Shown here: positions 39,756 to 48,943 of the stretch, piece after piece
Layout of the letters: each line of letters starts with the position of its first letter
Numbering within the stretch: position 1 is the stretch's first letter
Assembly (NCBI GenBank): GCA_017521245.1
Contig: JAFXDI010000009.1
Coordinates: 62,001 to 126,000, forward strand
Direction: 5' to 3'
Length of the DNA: 64,000 nt
DNA from: Bacteroidales bacterium
GTDB lineage: Bacteria; Bacteroidota; Bacteroidia; Bacteroidales; G3-4614
The notes under the pieces: model-generated
Seen by the model: the letters and a program-made list of their open reading frames with translations, nothing else
The model's database searches: none
What the model was told of the DNA's origin: nothing
Position numbers and translations under genes: made by a program

Positions 39756-40256
39756 TTACTCCTCCCAAATATTTTCAATCTCGGCAACGTACATATAGTG
39801 GAGGTCGCCATCTTTATACCATTTGGGGAGAATTGATTTATCAATAAAACACTCCTCGGTTAGTAGAGATTTATATAACTTACGGCATTTAAAAACCAGA
39901 CGAGCCTCCTCAAAAGCAACGCATCCCTCAGCAGGAGCGTATGGAGTAATACCGGCCTCCTTTGCTTTGTCGGTATCTCTGCCCGATTTAGTACCGCACA
40001 ACGTGAGAGCCTTTCGGTACCCCTCGTTAAAGAACGAAAGAGTAAATACTTCACTCTCCTCAATAAACTCAAAAGTATAGCGTTGAGGTCTTATAAAAAT
40101 TGTAACAACGGGCTTACCCCACAAGAAACCCATACAACCCCAGCTTGCAGTCATAGTGTTGTATTTGTCAATATTACCGGCAGTAATTAAGGTCCAGTCT
40201 TTACCAATAAGATTGATAATATTCTCGTTAAGGTTATCAACCGAAATCTCTTTCAT
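39756..40256 (-). CDS. Flavin reductase-like protein
   Basis: The 166-residue protein fits the flavin reductase-like split-barrel family: DWTLITAGNIDKYNTMTASWGCMGFLWGKPVVTIFIRPQRYTFEFIE is a typical FMN-contact region, and FTLSFFNEGYRKAL follows. Such proteins reduce or bind FMN and occur widely in anaerobes with unknown partners. Lacking a companion monooxygenase here, the role is uncertain. It lies 45 bases beyond the coiled-coil gene on the same strand and may end that transcript. Confidence 0.85.
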   Translation of the reverse strand: MKEISVDNLNENIINLIGKDWTLITAGNIDKYNTMTASWGCMGFLWGKPVVTIFIRPQRYTFEFIEESEVFTLSFFNEGYRKALTLCGTKSGRDTDKAKEAGITPYAPAEGCVAFEEARLVFKCRKLYKSLLTEECFIDKSILPKWYKDGDLHYMYVAEIENIWEE

Positions 40257-40301
40257 AGTTCAAAGTGAGTTAATATAAAACAAATCGATAAAGGAACAAT
40301 C

Positions 40302-42044
40302 CTAATCCCACAATTTCATTTGGGCAGGATCTTCAAAAGGAATATCAATAGCGCTCTTCTCCTCCTCTGATTTCTGCTCCTTTTCGCGTTCACGTTTAGT
40401 TCTCTCTCTAATCTCCTCCTCAGTCTCAGGCTCCATCACAACCATCCAGTCGTCCTCAACAAAATCAAACAGACCTTCATCTTTCTTAGGCATAGAGTTA
40501 CGTAACTTCTCAACTTCGTTAGTCAGAGCAACAACATTCATTCTTGCAATCTCAGCATCTTTTCGTGCCTTCTCGCTCTTCTTCTCCTCCTCTTTAAGTT
40601 TTTCGGTAAGTTCCTCTATCTGTTTTGCAGCCTTTTTGTTCTCGGCAATCCTTTCGCGTTTAACCTGTATCTTCTCAATCTTCTCATTGGCTTCGGTAAT
40701 GATGTTCTCTTTGTTCTGAAGTTCAATTTTAAGTTCAGTTATCTCGGCACTAAGTTCCTCAACCTTATCGTTAGTCCCTTCAGGGAATTTTTTAAGGTTT
40801 TCAATCTCCTTATCTTTATTCTCAATCTCTTTGACTGCCTCGTTCAATTTTATTTGAAGTTCCGAAGTTTTATTATCTGCCATCTCAAGTTTCTCTCTTA
40901 GGTCTCTCATTTGGCTAACTAAGTTATCCGATGGCATATTGTTATTATTCTCAGCCTCTTCGAGTTTCAGTTTTGTAAGAGCAAGGTCGGCGTTGAGTTG
41001 TTCAATCTGTTTATGTAATTCTCCCTCCGACTCCTCATAAATTTTATCCTTATATTGAGTTAACTCCGATTGAAGAGCCTGATATTTTCTTGTAACCTCT
41101 ATCAATCTTTGAGTAAGAACCTCATCTCCACCTTCAGGAATCTCCTCTTTGCTATTAAGCGACTCTTGAAGTGCCTCAATACGAGCCTGTAAAGTCTTCT
41201 CTCTTTCAACCGCTTGAAGAACAAGTTCCTCCTTCACGTGTAGAGTAGTCTCAAACGACTCAACCACCTCTTTTATGTGGTCATCACTTGCCAAAAGGCG
41301 TTGCTCCATCTCTCCGTTCTCGGTTTCAAGAGCAATAATTTTATTCTTAAGCGACTCAATAAATTCACTCTCTGAGAATCCTTCGCTTTGTCCCATTAGA
41401 TTGTTGTTAACCTCTAACTGTTTGTAATGTTCAACCTCCAATTTAAGTTGCTCATTGCTCTCTTCAAGTTGATTTTTTGTTTTAGTTATTTGGCGAAGAT
41501 TATTATTTGATTCAATACGAGCATTCTCCGATTTGGCAAAATCTTTCTCCACCTTTGCAAACTTCTCTTCAAGATCTCTAACCTTATCGTTTAAGGCACG
41601 TTTCTGACGCTCTGCACTCAAATATCTGTTTTTGTAGTCCTCCTCGCGTTGCGAAGCAAGTTTAAGTTTCTCTTCAAGTTCAACAACAAGATCCATATTA
41701 TCATCGCCCTCAATAAAGAGAGGAGAACCATCGCTTTTTTCGGCTTTCAAGAGCAGGTATTTGATATATTCGCAGAATGTAGGGCGTAAACTCTCCTTAA
41801 TCTCCAGCTTCTCAGCCTCTCGGTCTATTGTTTTGAGAATAACTTCGGGGAGAGGTTTGTTTACAATATCAGTAATCTGCTCCAAAATAGCATCAGGAAT
41901 ATCCACCTCGCTAATCGCTTTATCAAAATCGTTGTTAGGAGTAACCTCTTTAATATTCTTGTGAGCAGGTTTCTCAGTTGAGTTTTGAGTCCCCTGATCC
42001 GATGAAAATATTGAAAGTAGTGATTTCTTGAAGTTTAGTTTCAT
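40302..42044 (-). CDS. Long coiled-coil protein of unknown function
   Basis: Not recognised beyond its architecture. The 580-residue product has a folded-looking N-terminus (residues 1-110) including DIPDAILEQITDIVNKPLPEV and ending in SDGSPLFIEGDDN. About 400 residues of nearly continuous Glu/Lys/Leu-rich coiled coil follow. Near the end is a short conserved-looking acidic stretch, FDFVEDDWMVVMEPETEEE, and the tail is DIPFEDPAQMKLWD. No signal peptide or membrane segment is seen. It starts 29 bases after the receiver/PPDK-like gene and is almost certainly co-transcribed with it, suggesting a structural or scaffolding partner. Confidence 0.75.
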   Translation of the reverse strand: MKLNFKKSLLSIFSSDQGTQNSTEKPAHKNIKEVTPNNDFDKAISEVDIPDAILEQITDIVNKPLPEVILKTIDREAEKLEIKESLRPTFCEYIKYLLLKAEKSDGSPLFIEGDDNMDLVVELEEKLKLASQREEDYKNRYLSAERQKRALNDKVRDLEEKFAKVEKDFAKSENARIESNNNLRQITKTKNQLEESNEQLKLEVEHYKQLEVNNNLMGQSEGFSESEFIESLKNKIIALETENGEMEQRLLASDDHIKEVVESFETTLHVKEELVLQAVEREKTLQARIEALQESLNSKEEIPEGGDEVLTQRLIEVTRKYQALQSELTQYKDKIYEESEGELHKQIEQLNADLALTKLKLEEAENNNNMPSDNLVSQMRDLREKLEMADNKTSELQIKLNEAVKEIENKDKEIENLKKFPEGTNDKVEELSAEITELKIELQNKENIITEANEKIEKIQVKRERIAENKKAAKQIEELTEKLKEEEKKSEKARKDAEIARMNVVALTNEVEKLRNSMPKKDEGLFDFVEDDWMVVMEPETEEEIRERTKREREKEQKSEEEKSAIDIPFEDPAQMKLWD

Positions 42045-42073
42045 TATAATAAAAAATTATATATTGTTTTATG

Positions 42074-45061
42074 TTACTCTTCTGTATGTGGTTTTATAAT
42101 AATACCAACATTTTTCTTTCCGTTTATCTTAATAACAAGAGGAGCCGATAGTTCAACCACTCTAATATATTCACTCTCGTGTTGAGCGGGAAGAGAATCC
42201 AAGAACCTTTTGTCATATTTACACTCGCAACTCGATGGATCTATTGTAAAGTATCCAACTCCAAACGAAGTAAGGTTCTGGAAGAAGTGAGTTCCCTGAC
42301 TTGGCTCAATCCAAAAATCTTTAATAGCAGTCTCAACAATAGCCTTTGCAGCCGAAATATGAGGCCACTTAATGGGAATACCAAGAGCCGTATCACTTGA
42401 GCCCCATCTGCCGGGTCCAACTAAAACATAGTTCATCTTCTCCTCAAGGAATTTTTTATTAATCTTCTCAATCTCGCGAGCAATATAAGAGTTAGCAAAA
42501 TACCCAAACACGTTGTCTTTAACATAAACAACATGTCTTACCCCCTCATCAACGCCATGGCCTAATGCCGAGGTACTCTTTATCAGAATATCCTCATCCC
42601 TGACATTATCAATCTCATCCTCACGCATCTCCTTCATATCAACAATGGGGCGTATTTGCAACCAATAAACCTCGCCATTATTGTTCTCTCCACCCTTTAG
42701 ATTACCGGCAAACTCAATCTCAACAGGGCGTCCCATCTCATCCTTGCCATAGGTAAGCATCATGCTTAAGATTTTAGCGAGGGGGAACATATCGTGTTTT
42801 AGAATGTTGGCAAAGGTAACAACCTTTCGACCTTCATCGTAATATCCATCACGAATAACTTGGTCCATATAATCGTATGTCGATACCATACCATATAGAG
42901 CCTTATCGCTATCGGCATCGGCAATAGATAGTTTCTGAATATTAAACCCATCATCAATAGAGAACGATTTATCTCTCTTCTCCATATCAAGAGCGTAGAA
43001 ACGAGTTTGAGTATCACTCAAGGCCATCTCCATTGTACTGGTTTGTAAAATAGAGTTAGGATGCTTAGGCGAGAAGCGTAAACTTCTGCCACCATCAACA
43101 ATATATTTACCCAACCCCACAGCAACATCAACAACGCCATCTTCAGGTTTCTCGTCGTTAATGGGGTAGTAGTTAAGCGAACGACCAACACCCGAGAACG
43201 AAGGATAGAAACGCTTATCATACATTGTGCCCACCACCTCTTGAAGAATAATAGCCATCTTCTCTTGGTCAATAATATTTGAAGTAGCCTCCATATAAGC
43301 TTTACTATCGGAGTAATATACCGAAGCATACACACCCTTAATAGCATCTTTTAGCATATTCAGCATTACCATTTTATCCTCATTATATGGAATCATATAA
43401 GTAGAATAGATACCGGCAAAGGGTTGGTAATGAGAGTCCTCCAAAAGGCTCGAAGATCGAACAGCAATAGGATTTTCAATAACATCAAATAGAGCTAAAA
43501 AGTCATTATCAAGGTGTTCGGGGAGTTTAGCCTTTAAGAAGTGTTCCAATATCTCCTCATCAGGAATATCACTCAGAGCAACCGAGTATAGGAAGTTCTC
43601 CTCCATAAACTCATCGAATATGTCTGTACTCAAAACAACAGTCTTTGGAACAGCAACCCTGACGCCGTCGCAATTAGCAAGTTCGGGGTGGCGTTTTATA
43701 ATAGCATCAACAAAAGCCAAACCTCTGCCTTTACCGCCCAAAGAGCCTTGTCCAATACGAGCAAAGTTTGAGTATTTATCAAAGCGAGTACGTTCAAAGA
43801 TAGCAACAACACCGCTATTCTTCATTTTACGATATTCAACAATAGCCTCAAAGATAATATTCTTAATCTCGTCGGCATTATCGCACGAACGTACAGTCTT
43901 TTGTCGCAAGAGTTCGGCAAGAGGGAACATAGCACGAGAGTATAACCAACTTGAAATATGGTTACGGCTTGCGTGATAAAGTACCGACTCATCAGGAATA
44001 TCAAAAATCTGGTCCTGTAAATCCTTAAGGTCTTTAACCGTAGCAACCACCTCGCCGGTAATGGGGCGAATAAACTCAAAGTCACCATATCCAAAGTTCC
44101 TTAAAACGGCATATTTTAAGTCAACAGGTAAGGTTTTAGAGTTTTTGTATAGGAACGCAGCATTATATTTTGCTGCTGCTTCGCTATTCTCAATATCTGA
44201 TGAGTCAATAATAATAGGCAGATCTTCATTATGGCATCTCAGGTACTCGCAAAACTTCAAACCTGCTTTACTATCCTTTTCTCCATTACGGGTAAACGAA
44301 ACATCTGTAACAACGCCCAGAACATTGCTACTGTATTTGTCGTATATCTCAACAGCCTCTTCGTATGTACGAGCCAAAACAATCTTTGGTCTGCCTCGCA
44401 TACGTAGCATCTGTTCGTGTCGGTTAAGAGCCTCGGTCGAGAATATCTGAGACTGTTTAAGGACCACTTTGTAGAGGATAGGTAGAATTGAAGAGTAGAA
44501 ACGTATAGAGTCTTCAACAACAATAATAACCTGTACGCCAACCGAAGCAACATCCTCTTCAAGATTCATATTGTCCTCCATCAACTTAACAATAGCAAGA
44601 AGAAGGTCGGCATTACCAAGCCAACTGAAAGTGTAATCAACAGCACTCAAATCCTCTTTTGCCAATCTGCGGGAAACCTCGTGAGAGAATGGAGTTAAAA
44701 GAACTAACGGAATATTCTGGTGGCTCTTTTTTAAGCGTTTAATCTTTTTGAATACGTTGGCATCCTGCATAGCAGGCATAACAATAATAAGATCGTAGTT
44801 CTTTTCCTGCAACTCTTTCTCTGCCTGCTCAAAGGTATAAGCCTCTGTAACGCGAGGAGGAGAAGTCAAGTTAAGAGACATATATTCCATAAATATATGC
44901 TCCTCAATACGTCCATCCTCTTCCAATATAAAGGCATCATATCTGCTTGCAATCAGCAAAACATTGAAAACACGTTTTTGCATAAGATTTGCAAACGAAG
45001 TATCCTTCATATAGAACGCACTGATACTCTGTCCTTTATTGTTTTCACCTATCGCATCCAT
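42074..45061 (-). CDS. Receiver-like plus PPDK_N (PEP synthase-like ATP-grasp) protein
   Basis: A 995-residue cytosolic protein. Residues about 30-165 form a degenerate receiver-like fold (VFNVLLIASRYD...YDLIIVMPAM...IPLVLLTPF). About 175-330 form a second receiver-like domain with VIIVVEDS and a candidate phospho-acceptor Asp in GVVTDVSF. About 440-800 match the ATP-binding domain of pyruvate phosphate dikinase/PEP synthase, with GQGSLGGKGRGLAF and AVRSSSLLEDS..QPFAGIYSTY. The phosphohistidine swivel and PEP/pyruvate barrel are absent; instead a distinct C-terminus has VGPGRWGSSDTALGIPIKW. It is therefore not a complete PEP synthase. The substrate is unknown. A coiled-coil gene follows. Confidence 0.85.
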   Translation of the reverse strand: MDAIGENNKGQSISAFYMKDTSFANLMQKRVFNVLLIASRYDAFILEEDGRIEEHIFMEYMSLNLTSPPRVTEAYTFEQAEKELQEKNYDLIIVMPAMQDANVFKKIKRLKKSHQNIPLVLLTPFSHEVSRRLAKEDLSAVDYTFSWLGNADLLLAIVKLMEDNMNLEEDVASVGVQVIIVVEDSIRFYSSILPILYKVVLKQSQIFSTEALNRHEQMLRMRGRPKIVLARTYEEAVEIYDKYSSNVLGVVTDVSFTRNGEKDSKAGLKFCEYLRCHNEDLPIIIDSSDIENSEAAAKYNAAFLYKNSKTLPVDLKYAVLRNFGYGDFEFIRPITGEVVATVKDLKDLQDQIFDIPDESVLYHASRNHISSWLYSRAMFPLAELLRQKTVRSCDNADEIKNIIFEAIVEYRKMKNSGVVAIFERTRFDKYSNFARIGQGSLGGKGRGLAFVDAIIKRHPELANCDGVRVAVPKTVVLSTDIFDEFMEENFLYSVALSDIPDEEILEHFLKAKLPEHLDNDFLALFDVIENPIAVRSSSLLEDSHYQPFAGIYSTYMIPYNEDKMVMLNMLKDAIKGVYASVYYSDSKAYMEATSNIIDQEKMAIILQEVVGTMYDKRFYPSFSGVGRSLNYYPINDEKPEDGVVDVAVGLGKYIVDGGRSLRFSPKHPNSILQTSTMEMALSDTQTRFYALDMEKRDKSFSIDDGFNIQKLSIADADSDKALYGMVSTYDYMDQVIRDGYYDEGRKVVTFANILKHDMFPLAKILSMMLTYGKDEMGRPVEIEFAGNLKGGENNNGEVYWLQIRPIVDMKEMREDEIDNVRDEDILIKSTSALGHGVDEGVRHVVYVKDNVFGYFANSYIAREIEKINKKFLEEKMNYVLVGPGRWGSSDTALGIPIKWPHISAAKAIVETAIKDFWIEPSQGTHFFQNLTSFGVGYFTIDPSSCECKYDKRFLDSLPAQHESEYIRVVELSAPLVIKINGKKNVGIIIKPHTEE

Positions 45062-45090
45062 TAATGAAAAAAGATAAAATTTTCAATTTT

Positions 45091-45098
45091 CAAATATA
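45091..45098 (-). promoter_or_regulatory. -7 promoter element of the receiver/PPDK-like operon
   Basis: The minus strand reads TATATTTG, exact match, about 30 bases before the ATG at 45061. Confidence 0.6.
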
Positions 45099-45172
45099 AT
45101 AATTTTTAACCATTTATAAAAGAGGGAGAAAGCAATATATTTTCGCAATTATTTTTATCCTAAGATGGGGAT

Positions 45173-45208
45173 AAAAAAAGAGAAGAGGTACCCGAGTACC
45201 CCTTCTCT
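45173..45208 (-). terminator. Intrinsic terminator of korAB
   Basis: AGAGAAGAGGTAC pairs with GTACCCCTTCTCT (one mismatch) around a CCGA loop, with a run of Ts next on the minus strand. It sits just beyond the korB stop. Confidence 0.85.
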
Positions 45209-45229
45209 AAAAATATCTGTAAAAAGTAT

Positions 45230-46234
45230 CTATTTAACCTCCCAAGTCTCTTCGCTAAGAAGAAGGTTGCGTAGAGTTTTACCGGGTTTCTTATCTCTAA
45301 TCTCCTCCATTTGACGTTTAACCTCTTCGTCATAGCAAGGAGCCTCTGCCGAGCGGATAACACCCACTGCAAGAGGAAGTTCGTGACCATCCATCATTGC
45401 AAGTCGAAGATGCAAGAAGTTGTCTTGAGTAGTCTCATCGTGAACTAAAATGTCATCTAAAGTAACACCATTCTCACCAATTGTCACAACCTTTAAGTTA
45501 AGACCATCAAGAACCAAACCTTTATCCATATTCTTACCAAACAACATCTTCTCACCATGTTTAAGGTGAATAGTGCGTTCAGCTCTAAACTCTTTGTCGG
45601 CAACATGTTTGTGAATTTGGTCATTAAAAATCACACAGTTTTGTAAAACTTCAACAACCGAAGCACCCTTATGTTTAGCTGCTGCAACCATAACCTCTTT
45701 TGCGGTAACAAGATCAACATCAATAGTACGAGCAAAGAAGTTTCCTCTTGCACCAAAAGTAAGTTCAGCAGGGATAAAAGGATCTTCAACAGTTCCGTAG
45801 GGCGAAGATTTAGTTACCGCACCTCTGTTACTTGTAGGAGAGTATTGTCCCTTAGTCAAACCATATATCTTGTTATTCAAAAGAATAATATTAAGGTTAA
45901 CATTACGGCGAATTTCGTGAATAAAGTGGTTACCACCAATAGCAAGACAGTCACCATCACCGGTAATTTGCCAAACTGTCAAATCGGGATTTGCAGTCTT
46001 AACACCAGTAGCAATAGCACCGGAGCGTCCGTGAATAGTATGAAAGCCATAAGTGCCCATATAGTAGGGAAGGCGTGAAGAACAACCAATTCCCGATATT
46101 ACTGCAATTTTGTGAGGAGGAATACCCACCTCTGCCATTGCCTTTTGTAGAGTATTTACCACAGCGTGGTCGCCACAACCGGGACACCAACGCACATATT
46201 GGTCGCTCTTAAAATCTTTTGCTGTATATTCCAT
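45230..46234 (-). CDS. korB: 2-oxoglutarate:ferredoxin oxidoreductase, beta subunit
   Basis: KorB is the thiamine-diphosphate-binding subunit that works with KorA to convert a 2-oxoacid, CoA and ferredoxin into acyl-CoA, CO2 and reduced ferredoxin. The 334-residue protein has RWCPGCGDHAVVNTLQKAM, GIGCSSRLPYY, HGRSGAIATGVK and the ThDP motif ITGDGDCLAIGGNHFIHE...NIILLNNKIYGLTKGQ. The 2-oxoglutarate assignment rests on closeness to Bacteroidota KorB; other 2-oxoacids are possible. It lies 12 bases after korA. Confidence 0.92.
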   Translation of the reverse strand: MEYTAKDFKSDQYVRWCPGCGDHAVVNTLQKAMAEVGIPPHKIAVISGIGCSSRLPYYMGTYGFHTIHGRSGAIATGVKTANPDLTVWQITGDGDCLAIGGNHFIHEIRRNVNLNIILLNNKIYGLTKGQYSPTSNRGAVTKSSPYGTVEDPFIPAELTFGARGNFFARTIDVDLVTAKEVMVAAAKHKGASVVEVLQNCVIFNDQIHKHVADKEFRAERTIHLKHGEKMLFGKNMDKGLVLDGLNLKVVTIGENGVTLDDILVHDETTQDNFLHLRLAMMDGHELPLAVGVIRSAEAPCYDEEVKRQMEEIRDKKPGKTLRNLLLSEETWEVK

Positions 46235-46246
46235 AGTTATATCCTC

Positions 46247-48088
46247 CTATAAGTTTTTAAGAAAATCAACAAGTTCTTCAACCATAAAAGGCTGACCTTG
46301 TACTTTATTAAATTTCTTAACTTGTAATCCCTCTATTTTTGAAACAAGGTGAGTAGCAAATTGTCCATTATTCAACTCGCATACCACCACGTTTTTGTAT
46401 CTCTTGATAACCTCTTCAGTATTAGCAGGAAGAGGGTTAATGTAGCGGAAGTGAGCAAGAGCCGTTTTTTTACCCATAGCGTTCAACTCCTCAACTGCGG
46501 TAACAAGGTGTCCGTAAGTACCACCCCAACCAATAACCAAAGTATCGGCACTCTCATCGCCCTCAACTTTAAGAGGCTCAATGCAATTAGCAATATACTC
46601 TATCTTGTTTTTACGAATATCAACCATCTTTTGGTGATTAGCAGGGTCAGTTGAAATAGCACTTGTGCTGGCATCTTTCTCCAAACCGCCTAAACGGTGC
46701 ATAAATCCCTCCATACCGGGTATAGCCCAGTAGCGAACAAAAGATTCTGCGTCACGTTTATAAGGTTTCCAACCCTCCTCTAACATTTCAGGTTTAACAT
46801 AGTTAGGTTTGATTTCGGGGAAGTCGTTATCCTCAGGAATACGCCATGCAGCCGAACCGTTTGCAATAAAGGCATCTGTTAATAGAATAACTGGAGTCAT
46901 ATGCTCCACTGCAATCTTGGCAGCGTTGAAAGCCATATCAAAGCAATCTGTTGGTGTAGATGCTGCAAGAACTACCGCAGGAGACTCTCCGTTACGACCA
47001 TAAAGAGCCTGAAGCAAGTCTGTCTGCTCAGTTTTGGTAGGTAGTCCTGTTGAAGGACCACCACGTTGAACATCAATAACCACCAATGGGATTTCTGCCA
47101 TAACAGCCAAACCAATAGCCTCGCTCTTCAAAGCCAAACCGGGACCCGAAGTAGAAGTAGCAGCCAAATTACCGGCAAACGAAGCACCTATTGCAGTACA
47201 AACACCGGCAATCTCATCCTCTGCCTGAACAACCTTAACACCCAAATCTTTACGTTTAGCAAGTTCGTGCAAAATATCGGTAGCAGGAGTAATAGGATAA
47301 CTACCCAAGAATAGGGGAAGTCCCGATTTCTCCGAAGCCATGATTAAGCCAAGAGCAGTAGCACGATTACCATTAATGTCGGTATAGATACCAGGTTTTT
47401 GAGATTTGCTCTCAATGCGGTATGTCGATACCGAAGCATGTATATTATTACCATAATCATAACCAGCGGTCAAAACCTTTAGGTTAGCCTCAAGAATGGT
47501 AGGTTTCTTGCCAAATTTATTTGTAAGAAGTTTTGAAGCTTGCTCAATAGGACGGTCAAATAACCAGCAAATCAAACCGAGAGCAAACATATTTTTGCAT
47601 CTCATAATAGATTTATTATCCATACCACTATCGGCAAGAGAGGCAGCAACCATCGAAGATAGAGCAACAGGAACAATCTGTACAGTTGCCGCTGCACCAA
47701 TCTCAGCGAAAGGATCATCGGTAGTAAAAGCAGCCTTATCTAAATCGCTTTTAGCGAAAGAATCAGTGTCATAAATAACAATACCATCGCTCTTTAAAAA
47801 CTTAAAGTTAGTTTTAAGAGCGGCAGGGTTCATAGCCACTAAAACATCAGCTTTATCACCGGGTGTGTGAACACCGTTACCAATGTGTACTTGAAAACCA
47901 GATACACCACCAAGAGTTCCTTGAGGTGCTCTAATTTCGGCAGGATAGTCGGGGAATGTAGATATTTCGTTACCAATTGCGGCAGAAATATTAGAGAGGA
48001 TGTTTCCTGCAAGTTGCATACCATCTCCCGAGTCTCCCGAGAAACGGACAACCACCTTCTCTACATTTTTTACTCTTGTTTCTGACAT
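46247..48088 (-). CDS. korA: 2-oxoglutarate:ferredoxin oxidoreductase, fused gamma-alpha subunit
   Basis: The 613-residue protein joins an N-terminal gamma domain (about 1-185: VVRFSGDSGDGMQLAGNILS, FPDYPAEIRAPQGTLGGVSGFQVHIG) to an alpha pyrimidine-binding domain (from about 200: LGSYPITPATDILHELA, QAEDEIAGVCTAIGASFAG, TSTSGPGLALKSEAIGLA, DVQRGGPSTGLPTKTEQ) and a C-terminal domain II. This fused layout is usual in Bacteroidota, where the enzyme feeds anaerobic 2-oxoacid and reductive TCA chemistry. It is the first gene of the korAB unit. A weak promoter-like TTACTTTG (minus strand, 48184-48191) lies about 100 bases upstream. Confidence 0.94.
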   Translation of the reverse strand: MSETRVKNVEKVVVRFSGDSGDGMQLAGNILSNISAAIGNEISTFPDYPAEIRAPQGTLGGVSGFQVHIGNGVHTPGDKADVLVAMNPAALKTNFKFLKSDGIVIYDTDSFAKSDLDKAAFTTDDPFAEIGAAATVQIVPVALSSMVAASLADSGMDNKSIMRCKNMFALGLICWLFDRPIEQASKLLTNKFGKKPTILEANLKVLTAGYDYGNNIHASVSTYRIESKSQKPGIYTDINGNRATALGLIMASEKSGLPLFLGSYPITPATDILHELAKRKDLGVKVVQAEDEIAGVCTAIGASFAGNLAATSTSGPGLALKSEAIGLAVMAEIPLVVIDVQRGGPSTGLPTKTEQTDLLQALYGRNGESPAVVLAASTPTDCFDMAFNAAKIAVEHMTPVILLTDAFIANGSAAWRIPEDNDFPEIKPNYVKPEMLEEGWKPYKRDAESFVRYWAIPGMEGFMHRLGGLEKDASTSAISTDPANHQKMVDIRKNKIEYIANCIEPLKVEGDESADTLVIGWGGTYGHLVTAVEELNAMGKKTALAHFRYINPLPANTEEVIKRYKNVVVCELNNGQFATHLVSKIEGLQVKKFNKVQGQPFMVEELVDFLKNL

Positions 48089-48274
48089 AATATTCAGTTT
48101 TTATTAAAAATCAAGTTGAAATAATTATTAAGCCAACAACTGTTTTGCTTATCACTTAATAATGTCAATCTTTATTAAGGATGCAAAGTAATAAAAAAAT
48201 AGAGTAAAAAGCAACTCTAAAAGATTAGATTGTGTTAAAAGTTCAACTCTTAAAAAAAATAAGATATAAAAAAA

Positions 48275-48296
48275 GCGAAAAGATTTCTCTTCTCGC
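48275..48296 (-). terminator. Intrinsic terminator of the ftsX-aroK operon
   Basis: GCGAAAAG pairs with CTTCTCGC (one mismatch) around a 6-base loop. On the minus strand a run of seven Ts follows. It lies beyond the T9SS-tail remnant at the end of the operon. Confidence 0.65.
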
Positions 48297-48329
48297 TCAC
48301 AATTGTTATATGTATGAGTAAATAAATAA

Positions 48330-48401
48330 CTACTCACAAATAACCTTCACAACCTCATTGTTTACCTTAACCATTATCACTCCTTTAAGGGTTGTGGGGT
48401 G
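48330..48401 (-). pseudogene. Remnant of a T9SS-like C-terminal tail
   Basis: The minus strand reads PTTLKGVIMVKVNNEVVK, then VICE and a stop, identical in protein to the last 22 or so residues of the propeller protein encoded at 54183-55382. The DNA matches over about 66 bases, with mostly silent differences. No start or upstream domain is attached: the remnant begins directly after the aroK stop, in a different frame. It looks like the leftover 3' end of a lost paralogue. Confidence 0.8.
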
Positions 48402-48406
48402 AGGAA

Positions 48407-48925
48407 TTAAATCATTTCAAGCACCCTCTTGGCAGTATTTAATGCTCCCTCTTTGGTTGAGAGGGGATCAGCATCAATAATTATATTGGCTTTATTGTAG
48501 AAAGGTTCACGTTTTGGCAAAGAGTTTTCTATAAACTCTTTTAGTTGGTCTTCATTTTTATACTTCAATAGAGGTCTGGTGGATTTATATATCTTCAATC
48601 GTTCCAATAACTCGCCTCTACTGCAATTCAAATATATAACCTTGCCATTGGTTTTCATATACTCCATATTGTCAAAAAAGCAAGGAGTACCGCCACCAGT
48701 AGCAATAACACCACCAATATTCTCGGTAACTTCACGTAGGGTGTTGCGTTCCATCTCTCTAAACGCAGATTCTCCCTTTTGAGCAAAAATCTCGTTTACC
48801 GATAATCCCTCTTTCTCTTCAATATATTGGTCAAGGTCGGTAAACTTCACTCCTGCCATCTCTTTAAGCAGAGAGCCAAGAGTTGTTTTCCCCGAACACA
48901 TATATCCAATTAAGTATATTACCAT
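48407..48925 (-). CDS. aroK: Shikimate kinase
   Basis: AroK phosphorylates shikimate in aromatic amino-acid synthesis. The 172-residue protein has the P-loop GYMCSGKTTLG, FTDLDQYIE, the shikimate-contact FREMERNTL, IATGGGTPC and the lid Arg in STRPLL. The ATG at 48925 is preferred over the GTG one codon upstream. It is the last gene of the minus-strand operon that starts with ftsX, 18 bases after the exosortase-like gene. Confidence 0.94.
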   Translation of the reverse strand: MVIYLIGYMCSGKTTLGSLLKEMAGVKFTDLDQYIEEKEGLSVNEIFAQKGESAFREMERNTLREVTENIGGVIATGGGTPCFFDNMEYMKTNGKVIYLNCSRGELLERLKIYKSTRPLLKYKNEDQLKEFIENSLPKREPFYNKANIIIDADPLSTKEGALNTAKRVLEMI

Positions 48926-48943
48926 CACTTTTAATTAGGAATT

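Noticed and set aside
42074-45061. Calling this gene a complete PEP synthase (ppsA)
   Set aside because: The phosphohistidine and PEP/pyruvate domains are missing, and receiver-like domains take the N-terminal third.
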